DNA from: Natronincola ferrireducens
Lineage (GTDB): Bacteria > Bacillota > Clostridia > Peptostreptococcales > Natronincolaceae
Direction: 5' to 3'
NCBI RefSeq assembly: GCF_900100845.1
Contig: NZ_FNFP01000005.1
Coordinates: forward strand, 62,001-126,000
Length of the DNA: 64,000 nt
Shown here: positions 17,367 through 25,483 of the stretch, one piece after another
How the letters are laid out: each line of letters starts with the position of its first letter
Position numbering within the stretch: position 1 is the first letter of the stretch
Program-made: the position numbers and the translations under genes
The notes under the pieces: model-generated
What the model saw: the letters and a program-made list of their open reading frames with translations, nothing else
Told to the model about the DNA's origin: nothing
The model's database searches: none

Positions 17367-18959
17367 TCACCTTGTTCTAGGTATTTTTATAACAATATGG
17401 GTTCCTTTAGATCGTTGGGCTTTAAAATGAATACTTCCTTCTAAACTATCAACATTTTGTTTCACTAAGTAAAGCCCCACACCTCTTCCATCTTTTTTTG
17501 TTGTATAACCCTTTTGGAAGATAAAGTTTTTATGAAGAGAATCAATGCCATAGCCATTATCCTTAATACTAATAATGATTTGATTTTTCTTTTCCTTAAT
17601 TAAGCAATCTACCTGTTTTTTTTCTGACTGATCTTTAACAGCATCAAAGGAATTTTCCAAAAGATTCCCTATAATTGTTACCATAAGACTACTGGGAATA
17701 TGACTTGGCAACTTCTCTAAATAACTGGAGGAATGGATATTCATATCTATTCCCAATTCTTTGGCAGAACTATACTTACCCAATAATAATGCTGCCACAC
17801 TGGTATCTTTGATATTTTTCACCATAAAACTAATGATTTCTTGGTGACTTGTTGTTAGATTTATTATGTATTTTTCTGCTTCTTTATAATCTTTTAATTG
17901 AATAAGGCCTAAAATTACATGTAGCTTGTTCATAAACTCATGGGTATTGGCCCTTAAAGAATCTACTAACATTTTAAACCCTGTTAACTCTTCTGCTAAA
18001 GCTGTTATCTCACTTTTGTCTCGAAAACTGGCAATGGCACCTATAGGGTTATCGTTGTCCAAGATTGGCACAATATTCATCATAACATTTATACCATGTA
18101 TTTTTCTGTCTTCATCATAGATAGGTCTACAGGATTCTAAAACCTTTATCATATCAGTATAGGGAATTATTTTTTCTATAGATTTGCCAACAGTATCATT
18201 CTCTGGGAAGGCTAAAGTTTTTTTTGCCGATGAATTTATGAGGGTTATACTACCATTGGCATCGATGGCAATAATACCTTCCTTTACGGTTTCAAGTATA
18301 GCATTTCGTTCTTTAAATAATTTAGCAATCTCACTGGGTTCCAATCCCATAAGACTGTATTTAATACTTCTAGCCAATAATATGGAGCAGAGAAAACCAA
18401 ATAGAACACCTAGAAATATAGCTAAATGAATATAATTATTTAGTTGGGCATTTTGTTCATAAATTTGCTGATTCAATATACCAACCGACACCATTCCTAT
18501 CCTTTGATTTTGTGAATTATATATGGGAGTAAAGGCTCTCGTAGACAAACCTAAAGTACCTTCCCCCATGGATATATATTCTTTTCCCTCCAGCAACACC
18601 CCTTCTTCATCTCCTCCTACAAAGCGGGAGCCTATTCTAAAAGGATTAGGATGGGAATAACGAATTCCTTCTAAATTGGTGACAACAATAAATTCAACAT
18701 TTTCTGCAGCTTTGCGGATATTTTCTACTATGGGTTGAATAATCGAAGCTGGGTCCTCTGTTTCAAAGGCATCAACAATACTAGGAATTCGTGCCACCGT
18801 CCTGCTTATATTTAATACATTTTTTTCCGTTTCATTTTGAATTGTCTGTTTTGCAAATTTGGTAGTTAAGCCGATGGAAATTAATACAGATGATATTGTA
18901 ATAATTAAAGACAGCAATATAATTTTAATTACAAGCCTCATATTTTTAATAGATGTCAT
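17367..18959 (-). CDS. Sensor histidine kinase, CitA/DcuS family
   Basis: A 530-aa membrane kinase. Order: membrane segment about 10-30, extracytoplasmic Cache/PDC sensor to about residue 165 (segments SHPNPFRIG and GTLGLSTRAFTPIYN typical of carboxylate sensors), second membrane segment about 175-195, PAS domain about 215-315, phosphorylation helix with HEFMNKLHVILGLIQL, and ATPase domain with N box ENSFDAV, G1 DNGYGID and G2 GRGVGLYLV. The family senses citrate, fumarate or malate outside the cell. The long frame begins at 19028, but ATG 18959 follows GGGAGG and is used. It pairs with the response regulator downstream. Confidence 0.9.
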   Translation of the reverse strand: MTSIKNMRLVIKIILLSLIITISSVLISIGLTTKFAKQTIQNETEKNVLNISRTVARIPSIVDAFETEDPASIIQPIVENIRKAAENVEFIVVTNLEGIRYSHPNPFRIGSRFVGGDEEGVLLEGKEYISMGEGTLGLSTRAFTPIYNSQNQRIGMVSVGILNQQIYEQNAQLNNYIHLAIFLGVLFGFLCSILLARSIKYSLMGLEPSEIAKLFKERNAILETVKEGIIAIDANGSITLINSSAKKTLAFPENDTVGKSIEKIIPYTDMIKVLESCRPIYDEDRKIHGINVMMNIVPILDNDNPIGAIASFRDKSEITALAEELTGFKMLVDSLRANTHEFMNKLHVILGLIQLKDYKEAEKYIINLTTSHQEIISFMVKNIKDTSVAALLLGKYSSAKELGIDMNIHSSSYLEKLPSHIPSSLMVTIIGNLLENSFDAVKDQSEKKQVDCLIKEKKNQIIISIKDNGYGIDSLHKNFIFQKGYTTKKDGRGVGLYLVKQNVDSLEGSIHFKAQRSKGTHIVIKIPRTR

Positions 18960-19303
18960 TATAGTACCTCCCAATAAGGAATTGTAATTTCTCCATTGGT
19001 GCATTAAATAGTATATGCTAAATATCAATAGAAAAAAAGAAGGAGTTTCATTTTACTTAATAAAATACTTGCTTATATTTAAATACATTTTTAATTTACT
19101 AAATCTATATTCAATTATTGTGGAGGATTTGGACAAGCTTTGTAGAAAGTATAGTACAGTTCAAAATCAGACTGTAGGTTAGTTTAAATACCTCCATCTT
19201 ATGAACAAAGAAAATTTTAGTGTTTCAATATAATAGTAGTAAAAGGGAAAGAATAATAGTAAATTAGCCTTTATATTTTCCTTAAGAAAGGGGATAGGAT
19301 GTA

Positions 19304-19984
19304 ATGGAATATAAAATTGTAGGTAGTACGATGCCTTTAGTAGAGTTAACCCTGAAGAAGGGAGAAATTATTAAATCCCAAGCAGGGGCAATGAAATGGA
19401 TGGATAGTACGGTGGAAATGAAGACAAGTATGGATGGTGGCATTGGAGGATTTTTCAAGCGTAAGATGATGGGAGAAAGCGGTTTTCTAAATTTTTTCAA
19501 AGCAGAAAAAGACGGAGATAGAATCGCCTTTGGACACACCTTTCCTGGACATATTCTAGCTATAGATGTCAGCAAAAAATCTATTGTTTGTCAAAAGAGG
19601 GCCTTCCTTTGCAGTACAGAAGGAGTAGAGTTACAAATAGCTTTTCAAAAACGGTTAGGTTCAGGCTTTTTTGGTGGAGAAGGTTTTATTATGCAGGAAT
19701 TGACAGGTCATGGACTGGCTTTTGTAGAAATTGATGGAGAGGCGGTGGAAATGGAGCTTCAAAGAGGTCAATCTATTAAAGTAGAAACTGGAGCCGTTGG
19801 CATGTATGAATCTACTGTAGATATGAAGGTTGAAATGGTAAAGGGCTTTAGTAACATTATGTTTGGAGGTGAGGGTCTTTTCCTTACGACATTAACAGGT
19901 CCTGGCAGAGTATGGCTTCAAACCATGTCCATCCAAAGCATGGCTGGAGAAATATTTCCATTTTTCCCAAATCCATCTAAATAA
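19304..19984 (+). CDS. AIM24 family / TIGR00266 protein
   Basis: A 226-aa protein of the AIM24 (TIGR00266) family, identified by the opening pattern (IVGSTMPLVELTLKKGE, SQAGAMKWMD), Gly-rich segments (GGIGGFFKRKMMG) and the C-terminal LTGPGRVWLQTMS. The fold is a double-stranded beta-helix barrel; a molecular function is not established. There is no signal peptide or membrane segment. It is monocistronic. AAGAAAGGGG lies 11 nt before the ATG. Confidence 0.85.
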   Translation: MEYKIVGSTMPLVELTLKKGEIIKSQAGAMKWMDSTVEMKTSMDGGIGGFFKRKMMGESGFLNFFKAEKDGDRIAFGHTFPGHILAIDVSKKSIVCQKRAFLCSTEGVELQIAFQKRLGSGFFGGEGFIMQELTGHGLAFVEIDGEAVEMELQRGQSIKVETGAVGMYESTVDMKVEMVKGFSNIMFGGEGLFLTTLTGPGRVWLQTMSIQSMAGEIFPFFPNPSK

Positions 19985-20065
19985 CATCATGTAAAGGATA
20001 AATGAACAAAAAAGTTAAGATGTGTTATATATTCTCACACTAATAAATTAGGGAGAGAATCTAAT

Positions 20066-21124
20066 ATGGAGAAGAAAATTATTCACGTGGATATGGATGC
20101 TTTTTTTGCTGCTGTTGAGCAAGAGGATAATCCAAAGCTAAAAGGAAAACCCGTTATAGTTGGGGGCAATAGCAATAGGGGTATTGTTGCTACCTGCTCC
20201 TATGAAGCTAGAAGGCATGGTATTCATTCTGCTATGCCTATTTTTATGGCTAAGCAAAAGTGTCCCCATGGTATTTATCTTCCAGTAAGGCATAGTCGTT
20301 ATAGGGAAGTATCTAAAGAAATTTTTCGGATATTTTATGGGATAACTGACTTGGTAGAGCCCTTATCAATTGATGAGGCCTATTTGGATATAACCCATGT
20401 TGGGGATGAAGCTTTAAAAATAGCCTATTACATAAAAAAGAAAGTGATGGAGAAGACGGGGCTAACCCTTTCAATCGGAATTTCCTATAATAAGTTTCTA
20501 GCAAAGCTGGCCTCTGATTGGAACAAGCCTAAGGGTATTAAGATTATTACCAAGGATATGGTGCCTCATATTTTAAAGCCCCTACCCATTAGAAAGGTGT
20601 ACGGAATAGGACAAAAGTCAGCTAAAAAATTAAATCAATTGGGAATAATTACGATAGAAGATTTAATGGAGCTGTCAAAGGAGGATATTATTCAGTTTTT
20701 AGGGAAAATAGGGGGAGATATCTACCATATGATTCGTGGTATAGATCATAGGGAGGTACAAACTGGTAGGGAAGCAAAATCCATAGGTAGAGAAACAACC
20801 CTTCAGAAGGATACAAAGGATAAAGAGCACTTAAAAAGAATTGTCTTAGCATTTTCTAAGGACATAGCCTATTCCTTAAGAAAAAGAAACCTAGGGGCCA
20901 AAACCATTACTATAAAAATAAAAGAAGCTGACTTTATCAATCATACAAAAAGTAAAACCCTTTCCCACTATGTGGATTCATGGGAGGAGGTTTATGAGAT
21001 AGCCAGTGATATTTTAGATGAAATAATTTTCCAGAAGGAAATACGGCTGATTGGCATCTCAACCTCAAATTTTTCAGCTGAAAAGGTAGAACAATTGAGC
21101 TTTTTTGATATACACTCCTCTTAA
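20066..21124 (+). CDS. dinB: DNA polymerase IV (Y family)
   Basis: A 352-aa translesion DNA polymerase. Catalytic palm motifs: HVDMDAFFAAVEQ (metal-binding Asp) at the N terminus and SIDEAYLDIT (Asp-Glu pair) at about residue 103; the steric-gate region is at FFAAV. The thumb helix-hairpin-helix (YGIGQKSAKKLNQLGI) and the little-finger domain follow. There is no clear C-terminal beta-clamp motif beyond VEQLSFFDI, which fits a QLSFF-type clamp-binding peptide. AGGGAGAG precedes the ATG. No LexA-type SOS box was recognised. Confidence 0.95.
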   Translation: MEKKIIHVDMDAFFAAVEQEDNPKLKGKPVIVGGNSNRGIVATCSYEARRHGIHSAMPIFMAKQKCPHGIYLPVRHSRYREVSKEIFRIFYGITDLVEPLSIDEAYLDITHVGDEALKIAYYIKKKVMEKTGLTLSIGISYNKFLAKLASDWNKPKGIKIITKDMVPHILKPLPIRKVYGIGQKSAKKLNQLGIITIEDLMELSKEDIIQFLGKIGGDIYHMIRGIDHREVQTGREAKSIGRETTLQKDTKDKEHLKRIVLAFSKDIAYSLRKRNLGAKTITIKIKEADFINHTKSKTLSHYVDSWEEVYEIASDILDEIIFQKEIRLIGISTSNFSAEKVEQLSFFDIHSS

Positions 21125-21363
21125 TGTTCCTCTGTTTTAATCATATCATATAAATACCATTGGCCTGTTTTAGCATCCCACTGAAGCAGGCTATTGTTTT
21201 CTTCTATCCAACAAGATACTTCTTAGGATTTTTTATCTCCTAAAATTAATCGTAGGTTTTTGATATTCTCCTCAGGAAAAACTGAGCTTTTTTCTTCAAT
21301 AAAGCCACTGATATAAGAAGCAATTATTGGAGGATAGAAGTAAATAAAAGCAGTTGATTGCAT
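21121..21363 (-). pseudogene. Gene remnant with in-frame stop, minus strand
   Basis: Reading the minus strand from ATG 21363 gives a coding-like frame: a hydrophobic start (STAFIYFYPPIIASYISGF), then EEKSSVFPEENIKNLRLIL, an in-frame TAA at 21223-21225, and on in the same frame to LLQWDAKTGQWYLYDMIK and a stop at 21121. The second half has normal amino-acid composition (three Trp residues), suggesting that it was translated once. The frame is closed upstream by another stop. The family is not recognised. It overlaps the stop codon of dinB. Confidence 0.35.
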
Positions 21364-21472
21364 CAATAAAAATAGAAAAATATTGAAAGATAGAAGGATT
21401 TATGAGAAGTTTGTCTAATTTTAGTAACAAGAAATTTCTTATTATGAATAAAACTAGTTGGAGGAAAACACC

Positions 21473-22495
21473 ATGTTTAAAAAAAGCATTATAATTATTT
21501 TACTCAGTATAATAGTATTAACCAGTTTAACATTAGGATTTATGTATGAACCCTTGAGGGTTATGGGAAGTAATTATATCAATAGGAGTAGTGGGATTGT
21601 TGGTAGGATTTCAAAATTTTTTAAAGGTGAAGAGGCAATAGAATCTTCTAAGGTGGAGGGTTTGGAAATCCTGCTGGATGAAATTGACGAGATAAATTCA
21701 ATAGAAAATGGAGGCCTGTATCAGCAGACCTATAGGGAAAAAACCTATAATGATGGGGTTAGAAGCTTTAGTGTAGGTGATGACAATAAAGCAGACTCTA
21801 TTGCGGTTTTAATGTATCATCATCTTTTGAAGGAGGATGAAAATACCTTATATCAAAATAATGATAGTGTCATTACTGTAGAAGATTTTCAAGAACAAAT
21901 GAAAGTCCTCCATGACCATAGCTATCATACAATTACCCTTTATGAATTAGAGCAGTTTTTATTAGGAAATCTAGATTTGCCTAAAAACACAGTAGTCATT
22001 ACGTTTGATGATGGCTATTTAAGTAATATCCAATATGCTTATCCCATACTAAAGGAATATGGGTTTAAAGCAAGTAACTTTCTTATTACCCATAAGTTAA
22101 TGGAAACATCAGAGGAGTTTGATCCCGATAAACTACAATACTTAAGCTGGCAGGATATGGTCAATACCCTAGACGTATTTACCTACGATAATCACACCCA
22201 TGATCTCCATAGGTTAGAGGACAAAAAGGGATACTTAATCACAAAGCCTGTCGATGATGTGGTGGAGGATTTACATTTAAATATGAAATTAACGGACAGT
22301 CCTTATTTTGCCTATCCCTATGGACAATATAACGGAGAAACCCTATATATATTACAAAACCTAGATATGAGAATGGCCTTTACAGTGAAAGAAGGGCCTG
22401 TAAAAAGGGGAGACGATCTATTGCAGTTAAAGCGGTATGGTATTTTTCCTCATACTGGTATAAATGAATTTAAGAAAATAGTAGGCATAAAATAA
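21473..22495 (+). CDS. Polysaccharide deacetylase, membrane-anchored or secreted
   Basis: A 340-aa protein with an N-terminal hydrophobic anchor (about residues 5-25), a low-complexity linker and a NodB-homology deacetylase domain (about 105-340). Motifs: VLMYHHL, then VITFDDGYLSN (metal-binding and catalytic Asp), NHTHDLHR (His-x-x-x-His type metal ligands) and FAYPYGQYN. The pattern is that of PgaB/IcaB-type enzymes, which remove acetyl groups from N-acetylglucosamine polymers outside the cell. ATG 21473 follows TTGGAGG; the frame is open from 21458. It stands alone. Confidence 0.88.
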   Translation: MFKKSIIIILLSIIVLTSLTLGFMYEPLRVMGSNYINRSSGIVGRISKFFKGEEAIESSKVEGLEILLDEIDEINSIENGGLYQQTYREKTYNDGVRSFSVGDDNKADSIAVLMYHHLLKEDENTLYQNNDSVITVEDFQEQMKVLHDHSYHTITLYELEQFLLGNLDLPKNTVVITFDDGYLSNIQYAYPILKEYGFKASNFLITHKLMETSEEFDPDKLQYLSWQDMVNTLDVFTYDNHTHDLHRLEDKKGYLITKPVDDVVEDLHLNMKLTDSPYFAYPYGQYNGETLYILQNLDMRMAFTVKEGPVKRGDDLLQLKRYGIFPHTGINEFKKIVGIK

Positions 22496-22585
22496 CAAAT
22501 CTTCGTAGAAAATGGTTGTATCCACAACAAAGAAAAATAGAGGTTTTTCACCAGGAGGAATATAATCTTTAAATTAGGGGGATAA

Positions 22586-22942
22586 ATGGTGAAGAAAATA
22601 AATGATGATAAAATAAATAAAATGCCAATAGCACTGTTTAATGGTACAGTAGCTACAACAAATGGTATCTATCAAATTTCTAATATAACGATTGAGGAAG
22701 CGAAAGCCCTTATTCAGGAGCATAGTTATATTTCTGCTATAGGTCATGAGGCCACAGCCCAGGCTATGTCAGATTTGTTAGGGGTTGGGGTAGAGATGAA
22801 TCGTATCCAATTTTTTCAGGAGGTGGGACAAAAAGCAATTGTTTTAAAGCTGAATGTAAGACCCCCTGAAGGCGTTATATTAACTAGAGAGGAAATTGAA
22901 AAAGTAGGTTACTCCTTTAAGCTTATGGAAAGATTACAATGA
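22586..22942 (+). CDS. DUF1874 protein, homologue of AcrIII-1/Crn2 ring nuclease and YddF
   Basis: A 118-aa protein. The segment SAIGHEATAQAMSDLLG (His54) aligns with the SIGHDST segment, containing catalytic His47, of the viral ring nuclease AcrIII-1 (SIRV1 gp29, from memory). Other conserved positions also match: Asn19 in ALFNG, Arg73 in MNRIQF and Glu95 in PPEG. These enzymes cleave cyclic tetra-adenylate, the second messenger of type III CRISPR; B. subtilis ICEBs1 YddF is another member. No CRISPR gene or mobile element is seen nearby. The ATG at 22586 follows AGGGGG closely; an internal ATG at 22622 has no ribosome binding site. A terminator follows. Confidence 0.8.
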   Translation: MVKKINDDKINKMPIALFNGTVATTNGIYQISNITIEEAKALIQEHSYISAIGHEATAQAMSDLLGVGVEMNRIQFFQEVGQKAIVLKLNVRPPEGVILTREEIEKVGYSFKLMERLQ

Positions 22943-22949
22943 TTGATGA

Positions 22950-22992
22950 AAAAGTAATGGTGGAGGCATTGGGTCCTCCTTTTTTTACTTTT
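22950..22992 (+). terminator. Terminator after the DUF1874 gene
   Basis: GGAGG/CCTCC core with outer AAAAGTAA/TTACTTTT pairing and a T7 run. Confidence 0.75.
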
Positions 22993-23095
22993 AAAAAACA
23001 TATTATAGCAGTATAATGATATTAACATATAGTTAATTTATTTAAATTATCTTATGACTGTTGACATAAAGATAGATAGGGAGATGAAGAAAACA

Positions 23096-24022
23096 ATGGA
23101 TAAAATTGAAACGTCTGATAAAGGTAGGTTTGTGGGAGTGTTTTTGGTGGTTACTGCCTTTCTACTTTGGGGATTTTTACCTCTTTATTGGAAACTATTA
23201 CAAGAAGTACCTGCTGATGAAATATTGGCCCATCGAATTGTTTGGTCTTTTATGTTATTAACTGTTATATTAGCTTACAAAAAACGTTTTAGTAAGATAA
23301 AGGAGGTATTTTCCAATAAGAAAACCCTCTTATTAGTAACGCTTTGTTCTATAACAATTTCTATGAACTGGTTTCTTTACATATGGGCTGTTAATTCTAA
23401 CTTTGTGGTGGAGGTTAGTATGGGCTATTATATTAACCCATTGGTGGTAATTACGCTAGCTATGGTAGTACTGAAGGAAAAACTTGATTTTCAAAAAATT
23501 CTAGCTATTATTTTGGCTGCCCTAGGGGTGATAATTCTAACCATTCAATATGGAAAGGTTCCTTGGATTGCTTTGATTTTAGGTGTAACATTTGCTTTTT
23601 ATGGACTGCTTAAAAAGCTTGTGGAGGTAGATTCTATTACTGGTTTATTTTTGGAAACCCTACTAGTTATGCCAATTGCTTTATTTTATATCATTTTTAA
23701 AGAAATAAATGGTACTGGCTCTTTAACAAAGGTACCTATGAGTACTTTAATAATTCTATCCTTAGCAGGAATAGCAACAGCAGTGCCCTTAATGATGTTT
23801 GGAGAAGCAGCAAAGCGGGTGCCCCTCTCCATGGTGGGCTTTGCTCAATATATTTCACCTACCATAAGCCTATTTCTTGGAATTTTTGTATTCAAAGAGG
23901 AATTTACTTTAATTCACTTTTTTAGCTTTGGATTTATATGGTGTGGATTGATTATCTATTCCCTATCTCAAGTAAGGATGCTTAAGAAAATTCCTAGAAA
24001 GGAAGTTCAAAGCCTAGAATAG
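23096..24022 (+). CDS. rarD: RarD family EamA-type permease
   Basis: A 308-aa membrane protein with about ten helices arranged as two EamA repeats. The RarD signature is at the N terminus (WGFLPLYWKLL, then EILAHRIVWSF) and GYYINPLV and AQYISPTI mark the repeat ends. RarD belongs to the drug/metabolite transporter superfamily; its substrate is uncertain. The open frame starts at 23054 and contains several possible starts; ATG 23096, 12 nt after AGGGAG, is preferred, ATG 23084 being too close. Terminated genes on both sides indicate a single-gene unit. Confidence 0.85.
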   Translation: MDKIETSDKGRFVGVFLVVTAFLLWGFLPLYWKLLQEVPADEILAHRIVWSFMLLTVILAYKKRFSKIKEVFSNKKTLLLVTLCSITISMNWFLYIWAVNSNFVVEVSMGYYINPLVVITLAMVVLKEKLDFQKILAIILAALGVIILTIQYGKVPWIALILGVTFAFYGLLKKLVEVDSITGLFLETLLVMPIALFYIIFKEINGTGSLTKVPMSTLIILSLAGIATAVPLMMFGEAAKRVPLSMVGFAQYISPTISLFLGIFVFKEEFTLIHFFSFGFIWCGLIIYSLSQVRMLKKIPRKEVQSLE

Positions 24023-24219
24023 ATAGTACATTAGAAAATAAGCAAGAAGTATTTTGTTAGAGAATAATTAAAAAGGAAACTGAAGGGAAACATACGAAGA
24101 AGAGGAAGGTTTATTTTTTACTAACATTAACTTTTCTCTTTTTTCTTTTTTGTTGTGGAGCTATTAAACATTTTATAAAATGGTAGAATAATATTATCAA
24201 TTAAAAAGGAGCTAAAGAA

Positions 24220-25461
24220 ATGACCAAAGAAGTAAAAGTATTGATCATAGGTGGAGGAGCATCAGGACTTATTGCTGCTATTGCTGCTGCAAGAAATGGA
24301 GCGAAGGTTACTATTTTAGAAAAAATGGATCGGGTAGGGAAGAAATTATTAGCTACTGGTAATGGAAGATGTAACTTAACAAATATCAACATGGATCTAC
24401 GTTTTTTTCATGGAAAAAATGTAAAGTTTGCTCAAGGCATATTAAGAGCCTTTGACGTAGAACAAACCTTGACTTTATTTGAGTATTTAGGGATAGCCTA
24501 TAAAGTAGAAGAGGGGGGCAAGGTATTTCCTATGTCAGACCAGGCATCAAGCGTATTAGATGTCTTAAGGTATCAGCTTGAGGAACTTAAAATAGAGGAA
24601 TGCTGTAATGCAGAAGTTGTTAGAATAATAAGGGATAAGGAGGGCTTTAGGATTGTATTAAAGGATGGGAAAAGCGTGGGGGGTGACAAGGTCATCATTG
24701 CTACTGGAGGAAAAGCTGGACCCCAGTTTGGTTCTGATGGAGAGGGATATAAATTACTAGAAGAACTAGGTCATAGTGTCATAGAACCTATTCCAGCTCT
24801 AGTACAATTAAAACTAAAGGCATCCTTCCTGAAGGCATTAAAGGGAGTAAAGTTTATAGGAGAAGCCTCTATTATGATGGAAGAGAAGGCTTTGCGTACA
24901 GAAGCAGGAGAAATCCTTTTTACAGATTACGGCATTTCTGGGCCACCAATTTTGCAGTTAAGTCGTAGGGCTTCAACTGCCTTAACCAATGAAAAGACAA
25001 AAATCCATATAAGGTTAAATATGTTTCCTCATTTAACTGAAAAAGAATTAATGGAGTTGTTAGAGATTCGTTTAGGTTATCAGCCCCAAAAACCTCTGGA
25101 CTTCAGTTTTATAGGATTGTTAAATAAACGTCTAATTCCTGTGGTGTTAAAGGAGGCAGGGGTGAAGGAGTTGCAAAAAAAGTGTGGAGAAGTTTCTCAA
25201 AAGGAATTAAAGAATATCATAAAAATTTTAAGACAGTGGGAAATAGAGGTTGTTGGAACCCAATCCTGGAAAAATGCACAAACTACAGCAGGGGGAGTGA
25301 ATGTAGAGGATATCAATGGGAAAACCTTGGAATCTAAATTGATTCCAGGTCTATACCTGGCAGGAGAAGTTATTGATATCGATGGGGATTGTGGAGGATT
25401 TAATCTTCAATGGGCATGGTCCTCAGGTTATATAGCTGGGGAATATGCTGGGTTGTCATAG
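24220..25461 (+). CDS. HI0933/YhiN family flavoprotein (BaiN-like)
   Basis: A 413-aa FAD-dependent oxidoreductase. The Rossmann fold is LIIGGGASGLIAAIAAA, followed by LLATGNGRCNLTN, the family hallmark, with a C-terminal FAD-contact segment DIDGDCGGFNLQWAWSSGY. BaiN from Clostridium scindens, a bile-acid flavoprotein, belongs here, but most members have no known reaction. AAAAGGAGC precedes the ATG. It is followed after 22 bp by a second flavoprotein gene; the two are probably co-transcribed. Confidence 0.88.
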   Translation: MTKEVKVLIIGGGASGLIAAIAAARNGAKVTILEKMDRVGKKLLATGNGRCNLTNINMDLRFFHGKNVKFAQGILRAFDVEQTLTLFEYLGIAYKVEEGGKVFPMSDQASSVLDVLRYQLEELKIEECCNAEVVRIIRDKEGFRIVLKDGKSVGGDKVIIATGGKAGPQFGSDGEGYKLLEELGHSVIEPIPALVQLKLKASFLKALKGVKFIGEASIMMEEKALRTEAGEILFTDYGISGPPILQLSRRASTALTNEKTKIHIRLNMFPHLTEKELMELLEIRLGYQPQKPLDFSFIGLLNKRLIPVVLKEAGVKELQKKCGEVSQKELKNIIKILRQWEIEVVGTQSWKNAQTTAGGVNVEDINGKTLESKLIPGLYLAGEVIDIDGDCGGFNLQWAWSSGYIAGEYAGLS

Positions 25462-25483
25462 GAAATAAGGAAGGAGTATTAAC

